64,000 nt of DNA, taken from NCBI GenBank assembly GCA_023442525.1, contig JAEZZA010000034.1, positions 62,001-126,000 on the forward strand, read 5' to 3'. This stretch comes from Bacteroidota bacterium. GTDB lineage: Bacteria > Bacteroidota > Bacteroidia > Bacteroidales > UBA10428. Of this stretch, positions 44,565-54,304 are shown piece by piece. The notes beneath the pieces were generated by a model, which had not been told where the DNA came from, searched no databases, and worked only from the letters and a program-made list of their open reading frames with translations. Every line of letters starts with the position of its first letter. The first letter of the stretch is position 1. The translations under genes and the position numbers were made by a program.

Positions 44565-47500
44565 TTATCTGACTACTACAAGTTTCTGGTAACCCTCAGC
44601 ATAAGAGCCTTCTCCATCGGTTATTCTGATTTGGTATGGATAGATACCCGGCATGAGCGGGTTTCCATACATATCTCTCAAATCCCATTGTGGTAGAACA
44701 GAGTTAAATCCACCGGCAGATATTGTTTCATTGTAAGTATAAATTATTCTTCCGCTCATGTCAAAAATAGTAATGGTGGCATTTAGTTCTTTGCCTGCCT
44801 GATTATGCTCAAACACAAAGGAAGTATGATCGGACGCCGGATTTGGGTAATTACCCACACGGGTTATCACTATCCGGTTATCGGAGATTACGCGAAATTC
44901 AATCACTGCTTCCGACGAATTATTATAGATATCCCAAACCTTAACTCTTAGCGAGTGCATACCTTCACTCAGTGCAAACATCGGATAGATTAATGTTCCC
45001 GAAGTATTGTCATCAAGCGACGATTCAAAGAAGTCGTTCATCACCACGGGGTTAGTTCTGTCATCATCTATTATCCCGATGATATCATGTCCGATGCCAT
45101 TCCCGATAGTATTAATCCCGCTTTCATCGGAAATTTCGGCATAAATAACCGGATTCTGACTGGTTATACCCTTATCATTAAAATATTGATCGTTCAGATA
45201 TAGGGTGATTACTGGCCCTTCATTGTCGGGTTGTGCCTGTTCATTGGTACCTCCAATAACGAAACCGCTGAATGATCCTTTGGCATCGCTTTCATTGTTG
45301 GTAGAGTAATACGAGATCTTACCATTACCATAATTATAGGTAATATCTTTTGGAATATTGAATTCAAACCGGAATTTCCCGTTTTTTATACTGGTTCTTC
45401 CTTTAAAAAGCAGGTCTTCGGTCACCGTAAACTGCATGGGTAAAGCTCCTATATCGTTGGCAAGAGTGGTAACTGTTTTTTGTTTATCGTAAACCGAAGG
45501 GATCAGGATACCATTATATGTAGTGAGCATATTTTGCTCCTGATCTTCTATATGGCCGGTGATTACCACCTTCGAGAAAGCTTTAAGCGTATCAGTCTTC
45601 TGATCTGCAGGATAACTGTTAACTGAATCGGTTACTACTTTATATGATGGTATGGCCAGTTTCAAGGCAGGATCGCCGAGCAATATGAAATTGAGTTTAT
45701 TCTTGCTGCTCCCAAGCGCATTTTTTGTAAGACGCACAATTTCACCAAGTGTCCGGTAATTGCCATTCTCATCGCGATTCAGGGCTATTTGTAATAACCG
45801 GGTGTTGAGCTGATGGTTTTCGCCCGACCACACCACCCTTGTAGTGGATACCAGGGCAATGCTGCCACCGTTTGGATTCAGAATTGAGTATTCGCCTGCC
45901 GAAGTGCTTTCTGTAAGTTCGCCATTTTCGGTATGTGCCAGGTCGTCGAACCGGCTGAATTCGCAGGTTGCCGTTATAAACAAGGGCAGGTTGTTAAAAT
46001 TTTTTAAGGCCGAAAGATCTTCACGCATGAGTATTTGTTCATCTGCAAGCCCTAATTCTCCTCCATGTCCGGTGTAGTTGAATATTAGCAGACCTTTTTC
46101 AAAATTATTCCTGATTATGCGGTTCGCATCGGGATACCGGGTGCCTGTAGAAGATGAAACCTGTGGATAAGCATCAAGAAAAACCTTTTTAACAGCATAA
46201 TCAGGATGGGTACTTTCTACCCAGGTTGCCAATTGGTTGGCCTGATTCATGTGGAGATTGCCATCCTGGTCATCGCCTGCAAATAATATGTTATTCTGCC
46301 AGTCGCCTTTATTTTCGGCCCTGTTATAGTTTTTAATTTTGCGATATATGTCGAGTGCTTCCCCGGCGGTTTTTACCGGCAGCCTGCCGACACCGATATC
46401 CATTGTATAAGTTTCCATGAAGTTAGAACCACCCTCATGGAATTCCATGTACCCGAAGAAATCGTCGGATACGTATGATGATGCTGCATTCAGCGATTGC
46501 TCCGACTGGTACGTGGGTATGTATCCCGATATCTTATTATTTGACGATAAATTGTAATAAGAACCATCTCCAACCAATAGTAAATATTTAAGCTTATTAG
46601 CGCCGCCCCTGTCATACATCATTTTGGCAAAGTCGCGAATAGCGCTCACATCACGTGCTCCTGATGAAAATTCGTTATACACCTGATCGGTTGTAGCGGT
46701 ATATACAGTAAGTCCATCCTTTGTCATATGAAATTCCGCAATACTATCTGCTGCTGCAATAAAATCGGGATGTGTGATGATCAGCATATCGTAACTCCCC
46801 AAGCCATGCAGGTTTTGTGAAGGAACGATGCCCAGATCGGGTTCATCGGAATTAAATAAAGGTTTGGGAAATACCGCGCCAGTATTGAGAACCACGTATT
46901 CGTGGAGTGATCGGGTGCTATCCGTGAACCGTAGGCTGGAGCCATTCAATACTGCCGGTACTTTTACTATTTGAAAGGGGTTGGTAATATCCCATATTTC
47001 AGTCTGCGATGTGCAGTTTTCAATGGTGTATCTTACTACGGAAGTACTGCCAAGCCTGGTTGTGTCCCTGAAAAACATGAAGTCGCCTGTAAACGAAAGT
47101 CGTCGCCGGGCGTTGAGGGTAATGTAATCCAGGTAACCTTCGTCGGATGCACCGGCACGGGTAAACGTAAGATTAAGATTTACCTTATCACCGGCAGGAA
47201 CAAAACTGAAATACCCTTCAGCACCATCTGCGTAAGCCCCGGTTTTGTTTGTGAGAATTATGGGGTTGGTAGTCAGAGTTCCTATAGTTGAATTATTTTG
47301 TTTCAGTGGAAATGTTCTTTTCACTTCCGATCTGCCTGCAACGCCTACCTTCACTCTGACGGTCGAAGATGTCAAAATACCCGGAAAAGAAAATGTGGTA
47401 TCGAACGGCTTAATGTTGAGCCGATTACTGAACCATTGGCGTCCCGATTCGAGTACATTGAAACGAGGCTTGTCGTAGTAGTTGTAATCAACAAAATTCA

Positions 47501-48023
47501 CGGATTCAGCCGTATGGCTTCCGGTAAGCTGGGGTCTTTCGGTGATCCTCAGTTTTTGTCCCCCGTCAGTTATGAAATAATAAGTGGCGTTGCTGTATTC
47601 ATGCACTTTATGCAGAAACATTCCTGCATCGGGGTAGTAATTCCAGGTTACCGGCCCTTCACCGTAAAATAGAAGGTAATCTCCCTGGTTAAAAATTCCG
47701 TCAGCGCCCTTCGACATGTATACAGGCCTTTCGATCAGATCATCATAACGGGCTACATTATTCATAAGGGGTAGCATTCTTCCGCCGTTACCAAACACGC
47801 TTATGTTTCCCGGATCAGAAAACCCCATCGAAACAAGATCTTCGTATGTAAGCCGGTAAATACCCGTGCTTTTTATTTTGATCTTGTACCATTTGCCGGT
47901 GGCGAGTACCGATGAACCGGCAGGTTCGGCTGAAACGTAAGCAGAATGAAGTTCCGGGATCTGAGCTGCCGCGTACAGATGTATAGTCAAAAAAGTCAGC
48001 AAGATCAGGCAGCGGTTAACCAT
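44565..48023 (-). CDS. porU: PorU: T9SS sortase (gingipain-family peptidase C25)
   Basis: The surface sortase that removes C-terminal signals from T9SS cargo and attaches the cargo to the cell surface. Starting at the ATG at 48023 gives about 1152 residues and a signal peptide (VNRCLILLTFLTIHLYAAAQ). The C25 peptidase core has the catalytic histidine in FNYTGHGGELGLADE (about residue 652) and the cysteine in FITATCEFSRFDD (about 685). The C-terminal end (IDMYGNPLMPGIYPYQI-like and VGNYPNPASDHTSFVFEH) resembles a type A CTD, as in known PorU. An in-frame ATG at 48134 would add 37 residues before the signal peptide and is rejected. It leads the porU-porV run. Confidence 0.94.
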   Translation of the reverse strand: MVNRCLILLTFLTIHLYAAAQIPELHSAYVSAEPAGSSVLATGKWYKIKIKSTGIYRLTYEDLVSMGFSDPGNISVFGNGGRMLPLMNNVARYDDLIERPVYMSKGADGIFNQGDYLLFYGEGPVTWNYYPDAGMFLHKVHEYSNATYYFITDGGQKLRITERPQLTGSHTAESVNFVDYNYYDKPRFNVLESGRQWFSNRLNIKPFDTTFSFPGILTSSTVRVKVGVAGRSEVKRTFPLKQNNSTIGTLTTNPIILTNKTGAYADGAEGYFSFVPAGDKVNLNLTFTRAGASDEGYLDYITLNARRRLSFTGDFMFFRDTTRLGSTSVVRYTIENCTSQTEIWDITNPFQIVKVPAVLNGSSLRFTDSTRSLHEYVVLNTGAVFPKPLFNSDEPDLGIVPSQNLHGLGSYDMLIITHPDFIAAADSIAEFHMTKDGLTVYTATTDQVYNEFSSGARDVSAIRDFAKMMYDRGGANKLKYLLLVGDGSYYNLSSNNKISGYIPTYQSEQSLNAASSYVSDDFFGYMEFHEGGSNFMETYTMDIGVGRLPVKTAGEALDIYRKIKNYNRAENKGDWQNNILFAGDDQDGNLHMNQANQLATWVESTHPDYAVKKVFLDAYPQVSSSTGTRYPDANRIIRNNFEKGLLIFNYTGHGGELGLADEQILMREDLSALKNFNNLPLFITATCEFSRFDDLAHTENGELTESTSAGEYSILNPNGGSIALVSTTRVVWSGENHQLNTRLLQIALNRDENGNYRTLGEIVRLTKNALGSSKNKLNFILLGDPALKLAIPSYKVVTDSVNSYPADQKTDTLKAFSKVVITGHIEDQEQNMLTTYNGILIPSVYDKQKTVTTLANDIGALPMQFTVTEDLLFKGRTSIKNGKFRFEFNIPKDITYNYGNGKISYYSTNNESDAKGSFSGFVIGGTNEQAQPDNEGPVITLYLNDQYFNDKGITSQNPVIYAEISDESGINTIGNGIGHDIIGIIDDDRTNPVVMNDFFESSLDDNTSGTLIYPMFALSEGMHSLRVKVWDIYNNSSEAVIEFRVISDNRIVITRVGNYPNPASDHTSFVFEHNQAGKELNATITIFDMSGRIIYTYNETISAGGFNSVLPQWDLRDMYGNPLMPGIYPYQIRITDGEGSYAEGYQKLVVVR

Positions 48024-48176
48024 ACCGGATGAAGTTAAAATTGCCTTAAACCTAAAAATCAGGTTATACAGGTAATAAACAGAATTATTGAACGTTTCAA
48101 AAATACAATTATTATAATTTAAACTTAAAAACAAATAAAGTTTATTATAGTTTTACAGGCACTTAACCGCAGTGTA

Positions 48177-49163
48177 GTGATCAGCAGACGCATAAAAGTA
48201 TGTATTGCCGCGTTATGGGTAGCATTCATGTTATATGGACAGGATTATCATTTCTCCGGATTCATGCAGAACATGGTTTATGTAAATCCAGCCTACACGG
48301 CTATGCCTGCATCGGCCGAAGCTGGTCTTACTTACCGTAATCAGTGGCCCGCTATTCCGGCCACCTTCGTAACCTATGGTGCATCACTTGTGGTTCCCGT
48401 TAAAGCCCTGAGCAGTGGCTTTGGAATTGGAGTTGTAAACGATATACAGGGAAGCGGTGTGATAAGCCGTGCATCGGCCACCCTTATGTATGGATTTCAG
48501 TTTCAGGTGAACCGCAGTTGGAAAGTGGGCGCCGGAATCGGCGCCGCCTGGGTGATGAAAGATTTTAATGCGGATCAACTGGTATTTCGTTCCGACTTGT
48601 TGAACGATCTTGGCTATACATACGGAAGTGTTCCGCCGCCAAATTACAACAGGAGCTATCCCGATTTTTCAATAGGAATCATGGCCCGCAATACCGGTTT
48701 CTTTACATTCGGAATTTCAGCATCACATCTTACCAGGCCACACGATGTTGAAAATTCCATCGAACCGAGATTACCCCTGAAGTACACGGCCTTTGCGGGA
48801 ATGCGACTTGGTGGAAATAATTTATACAGTGACCTCACCATTGAACCTGCTGCGTTCTATTCTTACCAGTATGGTCACCAGGAAGTTATCTGGGGGTCGA
48901 TGTTTACACTTTCAGACAGATTCATGTTCGGTTCATGGCTCAGGCATAATACTAACTTTAATTTTGATGCGTTAATACTAACAGCAGGAATTTCGTGGGA
49001 AAAATACAATATCAGCTACAGCTACGACGTTAATCTGAAAAAAATGAGCTTTTTGTCAACAAAATTGGCAGCACATGAAGTAACCTTTTTATATCGCTTT
49101 GAGTATAATGATCAGCATAAAAAGGCCAAAAGGTTCCGGAAAAGTGAATGTCCGGCCTATTAA
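48177..49163 (+). CDS. PorP/SprF family outer-membrane protein
   Basis: A 328-residue membrane beta-barrel of the PorP/SprF family, which helps T9SS assembly or secretion of particular cargo. Features are a signal peptide, QDYHFSGFMQNMVYVNPAYTA at the mature start (key motif NPAYT), YRNQWPAIPATFVTYG, GFGIGVVNDIQGSGV, and a C-terminal KSECPAY ending. Translation must start at the GTG at 48177, since no ATG is available upstream in frame. It diverges from porU across about 150 bp and precedes gldJ by 67 bp, so it likely belongs to the gldJ unit. Confidence 0.87.
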   Translation: MISRRIKVCIAALWVAFMLYGQDYHFSGFMQNMVYVNPAYTAMPASAEAGLTYRNQWPAIPATFVTYGASLVVPVKALSSGFGIGVVNDIQGSGVISRASATLMYGFQFQVNRSWKVGAGIGAAWVMKDFNADQLVFRSDLLNDLGYTYGSVPPPNYNRSYPDFSIGIMARNTGFFTFGISASHLTRPHDVENSIEPRLPLKYTAFAGMRLGGNNLYSDLTIEPAAFYSYQYGHQEVIWGSMFTLSDRFMFGSWLRHNTNFNFDALILTAGISWEKYNISYSYDVNLKKMSFLSTKLAAHEVTFLYRFEYNDQHKKAKRFRKSECPAY

Positions 49164-49230
49164 AGAGTTGATAAACTGAAAGAACAGAAAGTAAATATTT
49201 TTAATATTTTTGATCATAAAAACAAAAAAA

Positions 49231-50730
49231 ATGAGAGTTAAGGTTTCTGCACTTCTGGCTATTCCCGCACTTGCGCTGCTGATTGGCGCCTGTTCCAAGG
49301 GCGGCAGTTCCGTGTCTTCTACAACGGGCTGGAAATATAACAATCCGGAATCAGGAGGATTTGAAGTAGTGACCGGTAGTGAACAGGAAACAGGCCCCGG
49401 ACTTGTGCTTATTGAAGGTGGTACGTTCTCGATGGGCAGGGTAGAGCAGGATGTTACCTACGACTGGAACAACGCTCCCCGCAGGGTTACTGTAAGTTCA
49501 TTCTATATGGACCAGACCGAAGTCAGGAACGTGGACTATCGTGAATATCTCCACTGGCTGAGTCGCGTTTTTGTTGAATATCCTCTTGTTTACAAAAAGG
49601 CTTTGCCTGATACCCTCGTGTGGAGACGACCTATGGCTTATAATGAGCCCTATGTACAATATTATTTCAGGCATCCTTCCTATAATGATTATCCTGTGGT
49701 TGGAGTAAGCTGGGTACAGGCAAACGACTATTGTACATGGCGTACCGACAGGGTTAACGAAGGAATTCTGATCAGGGAAGGAATTCTTAAACCCGATCCG
49801 AATCAGCTTGATAAGGAAAACTTCAATACCGAATCATATCTCGCAGGTCAGTATGAAGGACTGGTTAACCAGAATCTCAGGAGTATCGATCCAAACCAGG
49901 AATTCAGAAGAGTGAAAATTGAAGACGGAATGCTTCTGCCCAAATACAGGCTCCCAACCGAAGCTGAATGGGAATATGCAGCTCTGGCCCTCATAGGAAA
50001 TACTTACGAGGAAAGAGTTTACGAACGCCGTATCTATCCATGGGATGGTCATAACCTGAGGAACGACGAAAAGAAAAACCGTGGTGATATGAGAGCCAAC
50101 TTTGTCCGTGGCCGTGGTGACTTAATGGGTACTGCTGGTAATCTGAACGACCATGCAAGTATACCTGGTCCGGTTGAATCGTTCTGGCCCAATGATTTCG
50201 GTCTGTATTGCATGGCCGGTAACGTAAACGAGTGGGTGCTGGATGTATACCGTCCTTTGACTTCCACGGATGTTGACGAATTCAATCCGTTCCGTGGTAA
50301 TGTGTTCCAGACTCTGGAAACTGATGAAGAAGGAAACATTGCTGAAAAAGACAGCCTCGGGAGACTTCGCTACAGGGATGTTACCGAAGAAGAAACCATC
50401 AACAGATGGAACTATAAAAAAGCATATTATAAAAATTACAAGGATGGTGATTATGAATCGAGCGTGATCGACGGCAATGAATGGACTGCTGATATGAAAA
50501 CACAGGCCAGCAATTCTGATCGCATGTATTCACAGAATCCCCAGTATACAACTTCGCTGGTTTCAGATAAAACGCGTGTATACAAAGGCGGTTCATGGCG
50601 CGACCGTGCTTACTGGCTGAGTCCGGGCACACGCCGCTACCTTGATGAGGAGCAGTCACGAGATGACCTCGGATTCCGTTGTGCCATGGTACGTGTTGGC
50701 GGACAGGCATCATCCGGTAAAAGGAAATAA
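49231..50730 (+). CDS. gldJ: GldJ-like T9SS/gliding lipoprotein (SUMF1 domain)
   Basis: A 499-residue lipoprotein with lipobox LLIGAC, then TTGWKYNNPESGGF, a GldJ-like mature start. The SUMF1-like domain opens with GLVLIEGGTFSMGRVEQDVTYDWNN and continues with FYMDQTEVRN, YRLPTEAEWEYAA, MAGNVNEWVLDVY and YKGGSWRDRAYWLSPG (quoted in short pieces). The MGRVxxDVxxDWNN text separates GldJ from its paralogue GldK. GldJ is required for gliding and stabilises GldK in Flavobacterium. The start at the ATG at 49231 is preferred over a TTG at 49210. gldKLMN are not present here. A strong terminator follows. Confidence 0.83.
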   Translation: MRVKVSALLAIPALALLIGACSKGGSSVSSTTGWKYNNPESGGFEVVTGSEQETGPGLVLIEGGTFSMGRVEQDVTYDWNNAPRRVTVSSFYMDQTEVRNVDYREYLHWLSRVFVEYPLVYKKALPDTLVWRRPMAYNEPYVQYYFRHPSYNDYPVVGVSWVQANDYCTWRTDRVNEGILIREGILKPDPNQLDKENFNTESYLAGQYEGLVNQNLRSIDPNQEFRRVKIEDGMLLPKYRLPTEAEWEYAALALIGNTYEERVYERRIYPWDGHNLRNDEKKNRGDMRANFVRGRGDLMGTAGNLNDHASIPGPVESFWPNDFGLYCMAGNVNEWVLDVYRPLTSTDVDEFNPFRGNVFQTLETDEEGNIAEKDSLGRLRYRDVTEEETINRWNYKKAYYKNYKDGDYESSVIDGNEWTADMKTQASNSDRMYSQNPQYTTSLVSDKTRVYKGGSWRDRAYWLSPGTRRYLDEEQSRDDLGFRCAMVRVGGQASSGKRK

Positions 50731-50750
50731 CAATAATGGTAATAAAATAA

Positions 50751-50780
50751 AACCCCGCACTTCAGCGGGGTTTTTGTTTT
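50751..50780 (+). terminator. Rho-independent terminator after gldJ
   Basis: AACCCCGC (50751-50758) pairs with GCGGGGTT (50765-50772) around ACTTCA, followed by TTTGTTTT. It ends the PorP-gldJ transcript 21 bp after the gldJ stop and 14 bp before the murF start, so murF needs its own promoter within or overlapping this hairpin. Confidence 0.92.
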
Positions 50781-50794
50781 TATACCTTTGAAGT

Positions 50795-52081
50795 ATGGAT
50801 ATAAAAGATATATACAACGGTTACCTCAAAAGTCGGGTAATTTCAACCGATTCGAGGAATATTACACCCGGCTGCATTTTTTTTGCTCTCAAAGGCGAAA
50901 ATTTCAACGGCAATCGCTTTGCCGCCGACGCAATTGCCCTTGGTGCTTCTCTGGCTGTCGTGGATGAGGATCCTGAAATTTCCGACCGCCGGATTATTAA
51001 GGTGGAAAATGTTCTTCAAACGCTCATGCAACTTGCCACATATCACCGTAAACAACTTGGAATACCTGTTCTGGCCATTACGGGCTCCAACGGAAAAACC
51101 ACTACCAAGGAATTATGCTGGGCAGTACTTTCAAAAAAATTCAGGGTACAGGCTACACAGGGCAACCTCAATAACCATATCGGCGTACCCGTGACGCTGT
51201 TATCACTAAAGGACGATTGTGAATTTGCCATTATCGAGATGGGCGCCAACCACCATGGTGAAATTGATACTTTATGCAATATTGCATTGCCCGATTACGG
51301 CCTGATAACAAACATCGGGAAAGCACATCTCGAAGGTTTCGGAAGCATCGAAGGAGTGGCAAAGGCTAAGGGTGAACTGATCAGGTATCTTATGGCCCAT
51401 TCAAAAACTATTTTTCTGAATGCGGGTAACAAGTGGCTGGCACCCCAGGTCCCTGGCGATTACCCGTATGTAAGACGGTATAATGAGCCGGATGGATTAA
51501 GAGCTGCCGGTTTATCATGCGAACCATATCTCACATTTAACCTGGTGAATGGTGTCAATAAATTAATTAAAACCAAACTAGCCGGTGCTTACAACACCGA
51601 GAACGTGCTTGCTGCCTGTGCGGCAGGACTTCACTTCGGAATTTCAATTGACGATATAGCCGATGCCATTGCCGGATATGAACCAAAGAACAACCGCTCG
51701 CAAATAATTAAAACGGAACGGAACTCCGTTTTCATGGATGCATACAATGCCAATCCTTCCAGCATGAATGCCGCTATTAACGAATTCCTGAATTCGGGAA
51801 ATTCGGAAAAAATGCTCATACTGGGCGAAATGCGCGAAGTTGGAGCTGATTCGGCATCGGAACATGCCGAAATAATCCGTCTGCTTAAGCAAAAAGGATG
51901 CTCAAAAGTGTACTGTATCGGAAACGACTTTCAAAGGCCGGCTGCTGAAGCAGGATACATCCATTTTCAAACAGTCGACCAGCTTATCGGATTATTCGCC
52001 TCCCAACCACCTTCAGGATATTATATCCTGGTGAAGGGGTCGAGGAGCAACAGGCTGGAGCGCGTGTTGGAGTGGCTCTGA
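50795..52081 (+). CDS. murF: UDP-MurNAc-tripeptide--D-Ala-D-Ala ligase
   Basis: Adds D-Ala-D-Ala to the UDP-MurNAc tripeptide, the last cytoplasmic step of peptidoglycan precursor synthesis. The 428-residue protein has the N-terminal substrate domain (STDSRNITPGCIFFALKGENF), the ATP P-loop ITGSNGKTTTKEL (about residue 100), ATQGNLNNHIGVP, IEMGANHHGEI and the C-terminal DAYNANPSSM and KGSRSNRLE motifs. All key residues are in place. gldJ next to murF is also known from Flavobacterium-type genomes. Confidence 0.96.
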   Translation: MDIKDIYNGYLKSRVISTDSRNITPGCIFFALKGENFNGNRFAADAIALGASLAVVDEDPEISDRRIIKVENVLQTLMQLATYHRKQLGIPVLAITGSNGKTTTKELCWAVLSKKFRVQATQGNLNNHIGVPVTLLSLKDDCEFAIIEMGANHHGEIDTLCNIALPDYGLITNIGKAHLEGFGSIEGVAKAKGELIRYLMAHSKTIFLNAGNKWLAPQVPGDYPYVRRYNEPDGLRAAGLSCEPYLTFNLVNGVNKLIKTKLAGAYNTENVLAACAAGLHFGISIDDIADAIAGYEPKNNRSQIIKTERNSVFMDAYNANPSSMNAAINEFLNSGNSEKMLILGEMREVGADSASEHAEIIRLLKQKGCSKVYCIGNDFQRPAAEAGYIHFQTVDQLIGLFASQPPSGYYILVKGSRSNRLERVLEWL

Positions 52082-52093
52082 ACCTGTATGAGG

Positions 52094-53722
52094 TTATAAC
52101 ATAAACGGATACCTGTAATCATCTGCCGGTACAAAGGTTTCTTTCACCGACCTTGGTGATAGCCACCTCATGAGATTGAGCGCCGAACCGGCTTTATCAT
52201 TTGTACCCGATCCGCGACTTCCGCCGAAAGGCTGCTGACCTACAACCGCACCAGTAGGTTTGTCGTTGATGTAGAAGTTTCCAGCAGCGTTGATCAGCTT
52301 TCTGGATGCCAGTTCTATGATTTCCCTTTCACGGGCAAATATCGATCCGGTGAGTGCGTATATCGATGTTTTATCGCAGATTTCCAGTGTTTGCTCGAAT
52401 TTTTTGGCAGGATATACATGAATGGTAAGAATGGGACCGAAAAATTCTTCCTGCATGGCAAAGTACATCGGATCGTCGGCAAGTATCACCGTGGGCTCAA
52501 TGAAATATCCTGTTTTCTTGTAAGTTTCGCCTCCAGAAATAATCTTTGCCTTCTTCTCCTTCTTAACCCTGTCGATTACTTTTTTCAGTTTGTTGAACGA
52601 CCCTTCATCGATGACGGCGTTAATGAAATTGGCAAAATCTTCGGGGCCGCCCATTGAAAATGACGCAAGGTCGGATAATAGCATTTCCTTTATCCTGGGC
52701 CATAAGGTATCGGGTATATACGCACGTGATACAGCCGAGCATTTCTGCCCCTGGTATTCGAATGCACCCCTGGCTATTGCTGTGACAACCTGGCGGCAAT
52801 CTGCAGACTCATGAACCATAACAAAGTCCTTGCCTCCGGTTTCACCAACTATACGGGGATAGGTATGATAGCTATGAATATTATTGCCAATGGTCTTCCA
52901 AAGATCCTGGAATACTTCGGTAGAACCGGTATAATGAATTCCGGCAAACGATGGGTGCGAAAGGATCACTTTACCAACAACCGGTCCCGGTGCAAATACC
53001 ATATTAATAACTCCATCAGGCAATCCGGCTTCACGAAGTACATCCATGATTACTTTTGCCGAATATATCTGGGTTTTCGACGGTTTCCAGACAACAACAT
53101 TTCCCAGCATGGCTGGTGCCGTGGGAAGATTGCCGGCTATGGAAGTAAAATTGAAGGGTGTAAGTGCAAAAATGAATCCTTCGAGCGGCCGCCAGTCCAT
53201 CCTGTTCCACACTCCGGGAGGTGAATAGGGCTGGAACTTATATATGTCGGTCATATATTTGACATTAAACCGCAGAAAGTCTGTCAGCTCGCAGGCGGCA
53301 TCAATCTCAGCCTGGTAAATATTCTTGCTCTGACCCAGCATGGTGGCTGCATTCATCTTAAGCCGATAGGGTCCCGAAAGCAGATCAGCAGCTTTAAGAA
53401 ACACTGCGGCACGCTGCTCCCATGGAAGTGCTGCCCATGCTTCACGGGCTTTCATAGCGGCATCAATGGCTGTTGCCACTTCTTTCTCACTTCCCTGGTG
53501 ATAATATCCCAGCAGATGTTGATGATCATGCGGAGGATTAATTTCGGTTTTATTGCCCGTTGTGACCTCTTTCCCATCAATAAACATAGGGATTTCAATG
53601 GGATTCTCACGGAATTCCCTTAGCTGTTTCTTTAGTTCTTCACGCTCTCTCGTGCCCGGAGCATAGCTCAATACAGGCTCGTTGTGTGGTTCAGGAACAT
53701 TAAAAAATCCGGATGCTGGCAT
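52094..53722 (-). CDS. pruA: L-glutamate gamma-semialdehyde (1-pyrroline-5-carboxylate) dehydrogenase
   Basis: Oxidises glutamate semialdehyde, from proline or arginine breakdown, to glutamate with NAD+. The 542-residue aldehyde dehydrogenase has the family-specific N terminus (PEPHNEPVLSYAPGTRER), FTPFNFTSIAGNLPTAPAMLGNVV (key motif TPFNFT), the active-site glutamate region VGETGGKDFVMVH, the nucleophile cysteine in GQKCSAVSRAY and the C-terminal NDKPTGAVVGQQPFGGSRGSG (quoted from its first 20 residues). It is a long-form P5C dehydrogenase similar to mitochondrial ALDH4A1. It converges with murF with a 12-bp gap and has no partner gene nearby. Confidence 0.93.
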   Translation of the reverse strand: MPASGFFNVPEPHNEPVLSYAPGTREREELKKQLREFRENPIEIPMFIDGKEVTTGNKTEINPPHDHQHLLGYYHQGSEKEVATAIDAAMKAREAWAALPWEQRAAVFLKAADLLSGPYRLKMNAATMLGQSKNIYQAEIDAACELTDFLRFNVKYMTDIYKFQPYSPPGVWNRMDWRPLEGFIFALTPFNFTSIAGNLPTAPAMLGNVVVWKPSKTQIYSAKVIMDVLREAGLPDGVINMVFAPGPVVGKVILSHPSFAGIHYTGSTEVFQDLWKTIGNNIHSYHTYPRIVGETGGKDFVMVHESADCRQVVTAIARGAFEYQGQKCSAVSRAYIPDTLWPRIKEMLLSDLASFSMGGPEDFANFINAVIDEGSFNKLKKVIDRVKKEKKAKIISGGETYKKTGYFIEPTVILADDPMYFAMQEEFFGPILTIHVYPAKKFEQTLEICDKTSIYALTGSIFAREREIIELASRKLINAAGNFYINDKPTGAVVGQQPFGGSRGSGTNDKAGSALNLMRWLSPRSVKETFVPADDYRYPFML

Positions 53723-53878
53723 ATTTTCAGTTTTTTACAAAGTTAACAAAGGCATCAGGGCAAAAAAAATGATAATTATTATGCAACTCGTTGTTGTTGC
53801 CAAATATTACTAAATCAATGATTTGAGCAATGTTGATAACTTAAGTTAACGAAATGCCCTGTAATACATAGTGTATGC

Positions 53879-53886
53879 TAATTTTG
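53879..53886 (+). promoter_or_regulatory. Bacteroidota-type -7 promoter element
   Basis: TAATTTTG matches the Bacteroidota -7 consensus TAnnTTTG and lies 16 bp before the DivIC/FtsB start codon, giving a very short leader. A good -33 TTTG partner was not found at the usual distance, so the call rests on the -7 element alone. Confidence 0.4.
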
Positions 53887-53902
53887 TCTTACATATTCAC
53901 GA

Positions 53903-54256
53903 ATGAAAGCTATTAGCCGGTTAAAGAGAATTCTGAATTCACTGAATAAGGCATGGGAGGATTCTAAGGATAGCCGTGCCGGAAGGGCATTAAGAAATAA
54001 ATATATTCTTACTGCTCTTGGATTTTTCGTTTGGTTATTGTTCTTCGATCAGAATAATCTTACCGAGCGGCACAAAATAGGCAGTGAATACAACCAGCTC
54101 ATCGAAGAAAGGGATTACTACCTTCAAAAAATCGATGAGGACCGCAAGCGTATTAATGAACTGAAAACTGACGCCGACAACCTCGAAAAATTCGCCCGCG
54201 AGCAATACCTCATGAAAAAGGATAATGAGGATATTTTTATAATTGTGGAGGATTAG
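53903..54256 (+). CDS. DivIC/FtsB family cell-division protein
   Basis: A 117-residue bitopic membrane protein of the septum formation initiator family. There is a cytoplasmic basic N terminus (about 1-28), one transmembrane helix (ILTALGFFVWLLFF, about 31-46), then a periplasmic coiled coil (about 52-98, EYNQLIEERDYYLQKIDEDR) and the conserved KFAREQYLMKKDNEDIFII tail, typical of FtsB/DivIC. It should help to form the FtsQLB complex at the division site. It is a single gene convergent with the glycosyltransferase. Confidence 0.88.
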   Translation: MKAISRLKRILNSLNKAWEDSKDSRAGRALRNKYILTALGFFVWLLFFDQNNLTERHKIGSEYNQLIEERDYYLQKIDEDRKRINELKTDADNLEKFAREQYLMKKDNEDIFIIVED

Positions 54257-54265
54257 CCGCTACTC

Positions 54266-54281
54266 GCAGTCTCCAGACTGC
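54266..54281. terminator. Hairpin between convergent genes
   Basis: GCAGTC (54266-54271) and GACTGC (54276-54281) form a 6-bp stem with a TCCA loop between the DivIC/FtsB stop and the glycosyltransferase stop. There is no T run. Its position suggests a bidirectional terminator. Confidence 0.4.
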
Positions 54282-54304
54282 TACCGGAATTATATTCATA
54301 TGAG

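Noticed and set aside
49231..50730. Assignment as GldK/PorK
   Set aside because: The mature N terminus and the MGRVxxDVxxDWNN text match GldJ better, and gldLMN do not follow.
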